Shown in pieces: positions 29,405 to 37,372 of a stretch of DNA of 64,000 nucleotides (position 1 is its first letter; each line of letters starts with the position of its first letter). The translations under genes and the position numbers were made by a program. Origin of the DNA: Bradymonas sediminis (GTDB taxonomy: Bacteria; Myxococcota_A; Bradymonadia; Bradymonadales; Bradymonadaceae); contig NZ_CP030032.1 in NCBI RefSeq assembly GCF_003258315.1, forward strand, positions 658,001-722,000, written 5' to 3'. The notes beneath the pieces were generated by a model. The model saw only the letters and a program-made list of their open reading frames with translations. It ran no database searches and was not told where the DNA came from.

Positions 29405-29938
29405 ATGGCTATTCAAAATTGGACGTTCGACTCGGCACATTCTGAAATCTCCTTCAAGGTCCGTCATATGATGTTCTCGAAGGTGACCGGCTACTTCAGC
29501 GAATGGGAGGGCGAGTTTGCTTTTGACCCCGAGAACCCGGCCAACGCCAAGACCACGGTGACTATCGCGGTCGATAGCATCGACACCAAAAACGCGGACC
29601 GCGACGCTCACCTCAAAAGCGGCGACTTCTTCGACGCCGAGGCGTTCCCCCAAATGCGTTTCGACAGCACGTCTTTCGAGCAGGTCGACGGCGCCGATCT
29701 CAAGGTCCACGGCAATTTGACCATCCGCGATAAGACCGTGCCGGTCACGCTGGACGTGGAATACCACGGCAAAGGCATCGACCCGTGGGGAAATGAGCGA
29801 GTGGGCTTCTCGGGCAAAGTGGACTTGGACCGCGAGGCGTTCGGGCTGACCTGGAACCAGGCCCTGGAGGCCGGCGGCGTGCTCGTGGGTAAGAAGGTCG
29901 AGGTCGAACTGCAGGTCCAGGCGACCCTGGCTGGCTAA
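29405..29938 (+). CDS. YceI-family lipocalin-like protein
   Basis: A 177-residue YceI protein (single beta-barrel that binds isoprenoid or amphipathic ligands), with the family signatures WTFDSAHSEISFKVRHMMFSKV, NADRDAHLKSGDFFD and RVGFSGKVDLDREAFGLTWN. The ATG at 29405 (MAIQNW) has a ggag-type ribosome site; an upstream in-frame GTG/ATG at 29354 is less likely. There is no signal peptide, unlike E. coli YceI, so it may be cytoplasmic. Probably regulated by the divergent LysR gene. Confidence 0.93.
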   Translation: MAIQNWTFDSAHSEISFKVRHMMFSKVTGYFSEWEGEFAFDPENPANAKTTVTIAVDSIDTKNADRDAHLKSGDFFDAEAFPQMRFDSTSFEQVDGADLKVHGNLTIRDKTVPVTLDVEYHGKGIDPWGNERVGFSGKVDLDREAFGLTWNQALEAGGVLVGKKVEVELQVQATLAG

Positions 29939-29964
29939 GGCAATTTGAGTATTTAGGCATGACG

Positions 29965-30001
29965 AAGCCGCCTCGCAGGCATCTGCGAGGCGGCTTTTTT
30001 A
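29965..30001 (+). terminator. Intrinsic terminator after YceI-like gene
   Basis: Stem aagccgcctcgcag / ctgcgaggcggctt with a 4-nt loop, followed by tttttt. Confidence 0.92.
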
Positions 30002-30241
30002 TGTGTGGGGGCGGGGCTTCGGGCGGCGTTCTCGTCTGAATCGAAGCCTGGATACCGACGGCTTAATTCACCTGACGACGACTCACCTGCTATTTTGAAC
30101 CGCTCGTCGGAATATTGTAGAACGTGGCGCCTTCGATGCTCTATAGGATATCCTGCGCTCTTATCGCCGCCGCGCATATGGTGTCGCGAAATGGAATAGA
30201 GCAGTCCAAGCTGACCTTTTATTTTGCCTGGGATATCTAGC

Positions 30242-31681
30242 ATGTTGCAGTCGATCGCGCTTAAAGACAAAACGCACGTTGATTCTGACCTTGATTTCGA
30301 CGCCGAAGTCGAAGTACCTGAGCCTATTGAGACGGCTTCACAGGATATAAGAGTGCAAGAACAAGTTGTAGAAAAAGTACAGGCGACCGAGGCCGCGCGG
30401 CCGTCGAGTCGTATCTCTGGGTTCTATAAAATGTCGTTGGGCGCGCGGCTGGAGTGTCTGGTCGAGCGCGGGATCATCGACGCCGAGGGCGCCGAGCTTC
30501 TGCGCGACCGGGACCAGGGGCTGGCGGCTGAGACCGCGAACGATATGGTCGAGAATTGCATCGGTCTTTTGGAGCTTCCGCTCGGGCTGGGGCTCAACTT
30601 CAAGATCAACGGGCGCGATTATATCGTGCCGATGGCGGTGGAAGAGCCGAGCGTCATCGCGGCGGTCAGCCACTGCGCGCGCCTGGTGCGAACGAGCGGC
30701 GGCTTTGAGTCGCGCTGCGACTCCAACGTGATGATCGGGCAGGTCCAGGTCGTCGGGTGTGAGGATTTTGAGACCGCGCGCCTGGCCATCCTCGACGCCC
30801 GCGCCGAGCTCCTGGACCTGGCGAATTCCTTTGAGCCGAATATGGTCGCCCGCGGCGGCGGCGCCAAAGAGCTCGAGGTGCGCCTGCTCGACCAGGGCAA
30901 TTACCGCAAGATGCTGGTCGTCCATCTTCATATCGACGCGGTCGACGCCATGGGCGCCAACCTGGTGAACACGATGGCCGAGGGCATCGCCCCGCGCATC
31001 GAAGAGCTCACCGGCGGCACCGTCTTTTTGCGCATCCTCTCCAACCTCGCCGACCGCCGCCTGGTGCGCACCACCTGCCGGATCCCGTTCGCGGATCTGG
31101 CGTGGCGCGGCTTCACCGGCCGCGAGGTCGCCGAAGGCATCGAGCACGCCAGCCAATTCGCCGAGCGCGACCCCTACCGCGCGACCACCCACAATAAGGG
31201 CGTGATGAACGGCATCAGCTCGGTGTGCATCGCCACCGGCAACGATTGGCGCGCGGTCGAAGCCGGCGCCCACGCCTATTGCGCCCGCGACGGCCAATAC
31301 CGCCCGATGGCCATCTGGTATGTCGACGGCGAGCACCTTGTTGGGGAGCTGGAAGTCCCGATGCAGGTCGGCACCGTCGGCGGCCCGATCAAGCTGCACC
31401 CCACCGTCCAACTCGCCCACAAAATCCTGCGCATCAACGGCGCCCGTGAACTCGCCGAAGTCATCGGCGCGGTCGGCCTGGCCCAGAACCTCGGCGCGCT
31501 CAAGGCGCTGTCGACCGAGGGCATCCAGCGCGGCCATATGTCGCTGCACGCGCGCAGCGTCGCCGCCACCGCAGGCGCCACGGCCGATGAGATGCAGTTA
31601 GTCATCGACGCGATTATTGCCTGCGGTGAGGTGAAAGTCAGCAAGGCGGTCGAGGTTCTGGCGGAGCTTAGGGCGGTGTAA
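30242..31681 (+). CDS. mvaA: Hydroxymethylglutaryl-CoA reductase, class II
   Basis: A 479-residue protein. Class II HMG-CoA reductases interconvert HMG-CoA and mevalonate, either as the committed step to isoprenoids or, in some bacteria, for mevalonate breakdown. Catalytic residues are all present: Glu in AVEEPSVIAA, Lys in THNKGVMNGI, Asp in GNDWRAVEAG and His in GHMSLHARS. A ~65-residue acidic N-terminal extension precedes the conserved start (RISGFYKMSLGARLE). I chose ATG 30242; an in-frame TTG at 30224 is also possible. Its last ~908 bp are repeated at 35230-36137. Confidence 0.93.
   Translation: MLQSIALKDKTHVDSDLDFDAEVEVPEPIETASQDIRVQEQVVEKVQATEAARPSSRISGFYKMSLGARLECLVERGIIDAEGAELLRDRDQGLAAETANDMVENCIGLLELPLGLGLNFKINGRDYIVPMAVEEPSVIAAVSHCARLVRTSGGFESRCDSNVMIGQVQVVGCEDFETARLAILDARAELLDLANSFEPNMVARGGGAKELEVRLLDQGNYRKMLVVHLHIDAVDAMGANLVNTMAEGIAPRIEELTGGTVFLRILSNLADRRLVRTTCRIPFADLAWRGFTGREVAEGIEHASQFAERDPYRATTHNKGVMNGISSVCIATGNDWRAVEAGAHAYCARDGQYRPMAIWYVDGEHLVGELEVPMQVGTVGGPIKLHPTVQLAHKILRINGARELAEVIGAVGLAQNLGALKALSTEGIQRGHMSLHARSVAATAGATADEMQLVIDAIIACGEVKVSKAVEVLAELRAV
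30774..31681 (+). repeat. mvaA 3' duplication, copy A
   Basis: The part of intact mvaA that is repeated, in the same orientation, 4456 bp further on. By eye I count about 33 differences in 908 bp (about 96% identity). They are concentrated at the 3' end, and a ~250-bp central stretch (about 31091-31340) is identical. Confidence 0.9.
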
Positions 31682-31713
31682 ATTGGAGCCCGACCCTCTG
31701 GGTCTGTCAGATA

Positions 31714-31751
31714 AAAGGCCATCCTCGGAATTCGGAGGATGGCCTTTTTTT
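31714..31751 (+). terminator. Intrinsic terminator after mvaA
   Basis: Stem aaaggccatcctc / gaggatggccttt followed by a T-run. Its ccatcctc/gaggatgg core recurs in the hairpins at 35048 and 36184. Confidence 0.9.
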
Positions 31752-31957
31752 ATAAAACCTTAATATGACAAAAACGATGCGTTTGGACTACGCTCAAGGT
31801 TATCAGCATCCCATTGCAGCTTCAGTCGCTGCCATACTCAAATCAACAAACCTGAGCGATGTCGTGCCGACTGCCTGGATCTGTTGAATTCGTGTTTCAA
31901 TAATAAATTAAATCCTTTAAAGCCTTCGCTAATAGTGGTTATGTCAGCGGCCGATTG

Positions 31958-33142
31958 ATGTTCTATAATGCTCAAGGCAACTATTGTCCGAACAGCCGCG
32001 ACTGTATAGGAGCGAAATATGTTCAAGCGGATTTTAACAAATATTTACCGGTGTCCGACGCGAGAGTATATATATATGAATCCGCAATGAATACTCTAAT
32101 TGGTCAAGGGATCACTGATTCTGGTGGTCACTTCACGATCCGATGGGATACATTTTTTTATAATATACCTATGTATATTCGCTGGAGGCCGATCCAAAAG
32201 GATGGGCGTTTTGCAATCCGTACACCATCGGGTGGGCAATGGAATTTTAATACAGGTCTTATACAGCCGGATACGAACACCACTCTCTCATCACCTCAAA
32301 TATTGGGGGCATTTTATTGGGGGTCATCTTCATCACCGGAACCAGTGTCGAATCTATATAACGGCGCCTGGCGGATGTGGTATTACGCCCTGAATTCATC
32401 TTCAAGAATGAGGGCATATTTCAACGATGTTGAGATTCGAGCCGATAGTGATAAGGGAGGAAAATGCCCCACGAGTTGTGCCAATGGTGGCCAGAACCGA
32501 ATTGATATTGACTCGGTTAATTCCATGTACGCGCCGCAGGCTCGGATCCTTCACGAGATGGGGCATATCGCGTCATATCGCGCCAGCTATCACCAGAATT
32601 ATAAATATGGTGGTGATTATGAGTGGCCAAACACTGGCAAAAACGGAAGTTGGTCTTTAACAAGCTCCGAATGGGGGGCCGCTCAATTCGAGGAGGGATT
32701 GGCCACGTTTTACGGTGACCGGGCGATTTATTGGCAAGCCGCCACCGAACCACACACATGCTATGCTTCTAAACTTCCTTGCTCAAATGGTTCATATAAT
32801 ACTGAGAGCAGCAGCGGCGCTGGCAGTGGTTGCGCCTTCAATGAGGATAGATTTCCCATTAGCGTTGTTCGTTATCTGCGTGATTTATACGACAGTAACG
32901 GAGACACGGGGATCTCCGCATCCTATTCTGAATTTTTTGAGACAATTGAGGATTTCCCTGGGGGAATCAGCAACGGCGACAAAGATGAGCCATTTTGCGA
33001 CTCAGCCATTCCGTTTATGCCCGATTATCTCTGTGATCGTCATGGTCGTTCGGCACGCGACTTTCGCCGTCACTTTGAGGCCCGAACCGGGGAAAATACC
33101 CTTTCTGAGTGGGCATGGAATTGTGTACCAGTCGGCGACTAA
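31958..33142 (+). CDS. HExxH metallopeptidase-like protein, probably 5'-truncated
   Basis: A 394-residue reading frame from the first ATG. The N-terminal ~70 residues resemble a transthyretin/carboxypeptidase-regulatory domain (DARVYIYESA...GITDSGGHFTIRW). The zinc motif LHEMGHIASY lies at ~residue 196, with a downstream QFEEGLATFYGD that could supply the third ligand, as in gluzincins. There is no signal peptide, though eight Cys residues and the neighbours imply export. The open frame continues upstream to 31907 with domain-like residues (SGYVSGRLMFYN), then hits a stop. The true 5' end was therefore probably lost at the island edge. Confidence 0.6.
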   Translation: MFYNAQGNYCPNSRDCIGAKYVQADFNKYLPVSDARVYIYESAMNTLIGQGITDSGGHFTIRWDTFFYNIPMYIRWRPIQKDGRFAIRTPSGGQWNFNTGLIQPDTNTTLSSPQILGAFYWGSSSSPEPVSNLYNGAWRMWYYALNSSSRMRAYFNDVEIRADSDKGGKCPTSCANGGQNRIDIDSVNSMYAPQARILHEMGHIASYRASYHQNYKYGGDYEWPNTGKNGSWSLTSSEWGAAQFEEGLATFYGDRAIYWQAATEPHTCYASKLPCSNGSYNTESSSGAGSGCAFNEDRFPISVVRYLRDLYDSNGDTGISASYSEFFETIEDFPGGISNGDKDEPFCDSAIPFMPDYLCDRHGRSARDFRRHFEARTGENTLSEWAWNCVPVGD

Positions 33143-33228
33143 GTTGATGTCGCATCCCTGCCGGCATAAAAAAGTGGGTAGGGATGAGGTTTATAGCCAT
33201 TATTTGTCGTTCTTAATTAGAGGCTTGA

Positions 33229-34134
33229 ATGAAATCTCGACGCCATCAAAGAATTGTCTATATATCGATAAAATTAACGTTTTTGGCTTCACTCGTTGCG
33301 GTTCTCCTATTTAACTACGGGTGCGAACCCGATTACGAGGACATTATATTATGTGATGGCAGCGACGACGTCCGCCTAGCCTATCGCATGCAAAGCTCAG
33401 TGGGTCGTATTCCACCCGGAGAACAAGTTATGGTCGAGAATGGATATTCATTTTTGTACCTCGACGGCCAGTGCCGCTACTGGGCTTTTCCGCGAGAATA
33501 TGACGGAAGTTCTGATAGCATTTGGAGTGACGTCGTGACGGGCAAACTTACCCCGGGCCAGGAAGCAAAACTCAAGGACGATTTGTCGGTGATACAATGG
33601 CAGGCTTGGGACCAAAAACACTTTCATGAGCCCGGTCTCTTCGACGCAGGTACGGCCACATTTTGGACTCCAATGGCGATGTTTCAGTGCTCGGGAGACT
33701 GTGGGAGCAATTTAAGAGAAGAAATCTACACAAATACTCGCACGTGGATTCGGACACTCGCTGAACAAGGTGATCCTGTCGAGGGCGCGGTGCGTGTGGC
33801 CGCGATAATAATGCCCGATGAAGCCCTTCCAAATCCTCTTCAACCCGTACCGGAGGATATTGATCTTCGAGAGCACGCTGTGTCCTTTGGTGATGCCTAT
33901 AACATCTGTTTTGGCGACGGAATCCTAGTGACTGGTGACGTCGCCGATACGTTGCGGCGTTATCGCCGTGAATATTACGGTGGAAAATACGGAAATTTTG
34001 ACTATCGATACTTACCCCTCGAGGCCGCAGACGGACAGAAATATATGGTCTATGTCCGCGACACCACGCCACCCGAAGGTGACAACGGACTCGTTCAACT
34101 CGAAGGTATTTCCACCTCAATATGCCCCGACTGA
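33229..34134 (+). CDS. Lipoprotein of unknown function (paralogue of 36291-37190)
   Basis: A 301-residue lipoprotein with leader LTFLASLVAVLLFNYGC and a lipobox Cys. A ribosome site (agagg) precedes the ATG. It is clearly homologous along its length to the product at 36291: ILCDGSDDVRLAYR, FLYLDGQCRYWAFPRE, TLRRYRREY, YMVYVRDTTP. Identity by eye is about half. Conserved Cys residues include CSGDCG. It has no known family. The copy lies in the AT-rich island; the other has host-like composition. Confidence 0.78.
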   Translation: MKSRRHQRIVYISIKLTFLASLVAVLLFNYGCEPDYEDIILCDGSDDVRLAYRMQSSVGRIPPGEQVMVENGYSFLYLDGQCRYWAFPREYDGSSDSIWSDVVTGKLTPGQEAKLKDDLSVIQWQAWDQKHFHEPGLFDAGTATFWTPMAMFQCSGDCGSNLREEIYTNTRTWIRTLAEQGDPVEGAVRVAAIIMPDEALPNPLQPVPEDIDLREHAVSFGDAYNICFGDGILVTGDVADTLRRYRREYYGGKYGNFDYRYLPLEAADGQKYMVYVRDTTPPEGDNGLVQLEGISTSICPD

Positions 34135-34215
34135 GAATGACGGTTTTGGAGAGATGATGAAATCTCAATAAACATTCATTTAAGGCTATTGGGCTGTTTT
34201 TATAAGGACATATTC

Positions 34216-34965
34216 ATGGATAATCGACGCATCCGACCTGTATTTATCCTCTTAATGGTGTTGGTATGTGTGCTCGCCGGGGTGCTAATTCGCTGGACTT
34301 GGGACGCCTTCAAACCCGCTCCAGCCAAACAATTTACTCAGACCATCTCTACCGATAAACTTCAACAAAATCGTTTACCAAAAAACAACACATCCAAACC
34401 TACAAAAAGATTTTCAAATTCCCAAATGCAAATCGCCGGCACAATGGATTCGGATTCGCGTCCACCAGGTATCGACCCACCTCCTGAGTACTTTCCGCGC
34501 GACTCTAAGGAATGGCAGGGCATGCGGATCGATATAAATCTCCAGCCTCCATGCTCCGAATCAGCAAATTGTGGCCTGGCGCGTGCATGTAACGACGGTA
34601 AATGCGGTCCTTGTATGACCGACCGCGATTGCGACGGCTCCGAGATATGCGCTCTCGAGCATTGCGTGAAGGCTGAAGACACCGAATGCCAGAGCAAGAA
34701 TGATTGCGCGCAAGACGAACTCTGCATTCTTAGCGGATATTCGACGGGTGTTCGGGGCAACGAGGAGATGACGGCAAAATGTATAGAACCTGGCGCAGAA
34801 CCTGTACTCAGCGAAGAAGAAGAACAAGCCATCATGGACGCAAATCCTATCGAGCGCATCGAGGCTCCAACTCCCACGGTCGCTATGGGCGATTTAATGG
34901 ACACACTGCGTAACAACGCTGATGATTCCTCGGAAGACTTCGAAACCGGTATAAATTCTCCGTAA
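34216..34965 (+). CDS. Membrane-anchored Cys-rich protein
   Basis: A 249-residue protein with one N-terminal membrane segment (FILLMVLVCVLAGVLIRW) and a polar linker. Residues ~115-190 form a Cys-rich region with about twelve Cys in CxxxxxC/CGPC-type spacing (CNDGKCGPC, DRDCDGSEIC, CQSKNDCAQDELC), as in Dickkopf/EB-type modules of myxobacterial surface proteins. The acidic C-terminus lacks Cys. ATG 34216 has aagga upstream; TTG at 34189 was rejected as the start. Island cargo. Confidence 0.7.
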   Translation: MDNRRIRPVFILLMVLVCVLAGVLIRWTWDAFKPAPAKQFTQTISTDKLQQNRLPKNNTSKPTKRFSNSQMQIAGTMDSDSRPPGIDPPPEYFPRDSKEWQGMRIDINLQPPCSESANCGLARACNDGKCGPCMTDRDCDGSEICALEHCVKAEDTECQSKNDCAQDELCILSGYSTGVRGNEEMTAKCIEPGAEPVLSEEEEQAIMDANPIERIEAPTPTVAMGDLMDTLRNNADDSSEDFETGINSP

Positions 34966-35047
34966 CGGACTCGATTTCGCCACTTTGCGTTGAATCAGGG
35001 CAGGGATGCCCTGACTCGTATTTTGGACGGGACTTCGTCTTTGTAAA

Positions 35048-35087
35048 AGAGCCGCCACCCTCATTGCGAGGATGGCGGCTTTATTTC
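35048..35087. terminator. Hairpin terminator within island 2
   Basis: Stem gccgccaccctc / gaggatggcggc with one mismatch, then tttattt. It lies after the Cys-rich gene and next to the 3' end of a minus-strand gene remnant, so it may have served both directions. Confidence 0.75.
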
Positions 35088-35107
35088 TCAACTCATCGCC
35101 CTACCCA

Positions 35108-35215
35108 TCAGCGCACAAAGACCACGCCAAACGCACGCAGGTCGACGTTGCCGTTATCGAAGCGCACATTGCAGCCGGCCGAATGTCCGATGTGGCCGCA
35201 GTGGGGTGGGGCCGC
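35108..35215 (-). pseudogene. C-terminal remnant of an unknown minus-strand gene
   Basis: On the minus strand the frame GCNVRFDNGNVDLRAFGVVF then VR and stop (stop at 35108-35110) looks like the C-terminal strand of a secreted protein. Its upstream sequence is replaced by the truncated mvaA copy. Only about 30 codons remain, so this is suggestive rather than certain. Confidence 0.3.
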
Positions 35216-35229
35216 CCGCGCCACCGATG

Positions 35230-36137
35230 CCGCGCGCCTCGCCATCCTCGACGCCCGCGCCGAGCTCCTGGGCCTGGCGAATTCCTTCGAGCCGAATATG
35301 GTCGCCCGCGTCGGCGGCGCCAAAGAGCTTGAGGTGCGCCTGCTCGACCAGGGCAATTATCGCAAGATGCTGGTCGTCCATCTTCATATCGACGCGGTCG
35401 ACGCCATGGGCGCAAACCTGGTGAACACGATGGCCGAGGGCATCGCCCCGCGCATCGAAGAGCTCACCGGCGGCACCGTCTTTTTGCGCATCCTCTCCAA
35501 CCTCGCCGACCGCCGCCTGGTGCGCACCACCTGCCGCATCCCGTTCGCGGATCTGGCGTGGCGCGGCTTCACCGGCCGCGAGGTCGCCGAAGGCATCGAG
35601 CACGCCAGCCAATTCGCCGAGCGCGACCCCTACCGCGCGACCACCCACAATAAGGGCGTGATGAACGGCATCAGCTCGGTGTGCATCGCCACCGGCAACG
35701 ATTGGCGCGCGGTCGAAGCCGGCGCCCACGCCTATTGCGCCCGCGACGGCCAATACCGCCCGATGGCCATCTGGTATGTCGACGGCGAGCACCTGGTCGG
35801 CGAGTTGGAAGTCCCGATGCAGGTCGGCACCGTCGGCGGCCCGATCAAGCTGCACCCCACCGTCCAACTCGCCCACAAAATCCTGCGCATCAACGGCGCC
35901 CGTGAACTCGCCGAAGTCATCGACGCGGTCGGCCTGGCCCAGAACCTCGGCGCGCTCAAGGCGCTGTCGACCGAGGGCATCCAGCGCGGCCATATGTCGC
36001 TGCATGCGCGCAGTGTCGCGGCGACCGCCGGCGCGACGGCCGATGAGATGCAGCTCGTTATCGACGCGATCATCGCCAGTGGTGAGGTGAAGGTCAGCAA
36101 GGCGGTCGAGGTTCTGGCGGAGCTACGGGCTTCCTGA
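35230..36137 (+). pseudogene. 5'-truncated duplicate of mvaA
   Basis: This fragment corresponds to codons ~179 to the end of mvaA and keeps THNKGVMNGI, GNDWRAVEAG and GHMSLHARS. It lacks the N-terminal ~178 residues, including the catalytic Glu (EEPS) and the dimer/substrate region, and has no proper start; the frame opens only through a non-homologous leader from 35064. Nearly all differences from the intact copy are synonymous, so it is either young or homogenised. It should not make an active reductase. Confidence 0.9.
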
Positions 36138-36183
36138 TGGGGAGCCCGACCTTCAAGGTCTGGCAGGGAGATCAGCTATAAGA

Positions 36184-36217
36184 ACGCCATCCTCATTGCG
36201 AGGGTGGCGTTTTTTGT
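36184..36217 (+). terminator. Intrinsic terminator after truncated mvaA copy
   Basis: Stem acgccatcctc / gagggtggcgt with loop attgc, then tttttt. It is related in sequence to the terminators at 31714 and 35048. Confidence 0.88.
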
Positions 36218-36290
36218 TGAAGTCCTCATAGCGAGCTGACATGCTGCCCCGCATATCGAACTAAATTACCACCATTTGGGGGCCCGAAGC

Positions 36291-37190
36291 ATGAAATCAT
36301 TGAATAGTCGCAACGCCATCGCCATCACCCGACGCCTCGGCGGCGCGGCCCTGCTTTTGGGGCTTCTAAGCGCGAGCTACGGCTGCCTGGACGACGTCAC
36401 CCTATGTGACGGCAGCGAAGATATCCGCCTGGCTTATCGCACCGGGGGAGGTGGCATGATTTCGCCCGGCCACAAGCTTATGTCCGAGAATGGGTCTTCC
36501 TTCTTATATGTCGACGGGCAGTGCCGCTATTGGGCGTTTCCGCGGGAGGACGACGGCGTCTCGGATAATACGTGGAGCGAGGTGGCGACCGGCGAGCTCA
36601 GCGCGGAGCAGGAAGCAGAGCTCAAAGATGAGTTGTCGGTGGTGGAGTGGCAGCGCTGGGATCAGGAAGGCTTTCAAGAAAACCCTGCGAATGATGGAGG
36701 TGCGGCCACCTTTTGGATGCCCAATACCACATTCTCATGTTCGGGCGGCTGTGGGAGCGGTGAGCGAAATGAGATTCACCAAAATGTGCGCAGTTGGATG
36801 GGGAAGCTGGCAAAGCGGGGGGAGCCGGTCCGGAGTGATGTGCGGATATTGGCTGAGGTGGTGCCTGAGAGCGTGCTCAGGCAGAACCGTGAGCATCCTG
36901 TGCAACCCGCGCCGGCCGGGCTCGATCTTGGGGCGCACGCCTTTGAAGCGGGCGACCATTATTGCGCGGGTAACGGGGTATTGGTGAGCGGTGAGGCGGC
37001 GAATACACTGCGTCGGTATCGCCGTGAGTATGCGCATGGGGAGCACGGCGCTTTTTGGTATAGTTATCTGCCGATCGAGGCCGTCGATGGCCAGCAATAT
37101 ATGGTCTATATGCGCGACACGACGCCGCTCGAAGCCGCCAATGGCCTGGTCAAACTCGACGGGATTCGAGCCGAGTTCTGCGCTCAATAA
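36291..37190 (+). CDS. Lipoprotein of unknown function (paralogue of 33229-34134)
   Basis: A 299-residue lipoprotein (GGAALLLGLLSASYGC, lipobox Cys at ~28) with GC-rich, host-like codon use. It shares with the island copy the blocks TLCDGSEDIRLAYR, FLYVDGQCRYWAFPRE, ELKDELSVVEWQ.WDQ, TLRRYRREY and YMVYMRDTTP. The start at 36291 gives a normal signal peptide; an upstream TTG at 36276 is not needed. Each paralogue lies downstream of an mvaA 3' end, so the gene order mvaA-lipoprotein occurs twice. Confidence 0.8.
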   Translation: MKSLNSRNAIAITRRLGGAALLLGLLSASYGCLDDVTLCDGSEDIRLAYRTGGGGMISPGHKLMSENGSSFLYVDGQCRYWAFPREDDGVSDNTWSEVATGELSAEQEAELKDELSVVEWQRWDQEGFQENPANDGGAATFWMPNTTFSCSGGCGSGERNEIHQNVRSWMGKLAKRGEPVRSDVRILAEVVPESVLRQNREHPVQPAPAGLDLGAHAFEAGDHYCAGNGVLVSGEAANTLRRYRREYAHGEHGAFWYSYLPIEAVDGQQYMVYMRDTTPLEAANGLVKLDGIRAEFCAQ

Positions 37191-37372
37191 GGCCCGGCGC
37201 CCCGTCGAGAAAAGATGGGTTTTGGGCTTGAGCGAGGCGGCGTTGCTTTCGATGGCTTAGATCACGCAATTGGGCGCTTGGGGGACGGGGTATAGATTAT
37301 GTGCATAAATGCACGCTTGATACCTCGACAGGGGGGGAGCGAAACGAAGACCTCGCCGTCCAAGGACCCGCT

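Larger units (their letters stand above)
31682..35229. mobile_element. Island 2: cargo bounded by direct repeats of the mvaA 3' part
   Basis: About 3.5 kb of visibly AT-richer sequence between intact mvaA and its 5'-truncated copy. It carries a HExxH protein lacking its N-terminus, a lipoprotein, a Cys-rich membrane-anchored protein and a minus-strand gene tail. There is no recombinase. The repeat geometry is the same as for island 1. Integration mechanism is inferred. Confidence 0.6.

Noticed and set aside
30338-31549. 403-codon minus-strand frame opposite mvaA (repeated opposite the truncated copy)
   Set aside because: Conserved only because mvaA is duplicated; no start signals or domains.
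35064-35229. Functional start for the second mvaA copy
   Set aside because: The leader read from here is unrelated to HMG-CoA reductase, starts with a non-ATG codon inside a terminator, and does not restore the missing catalytic Glu.
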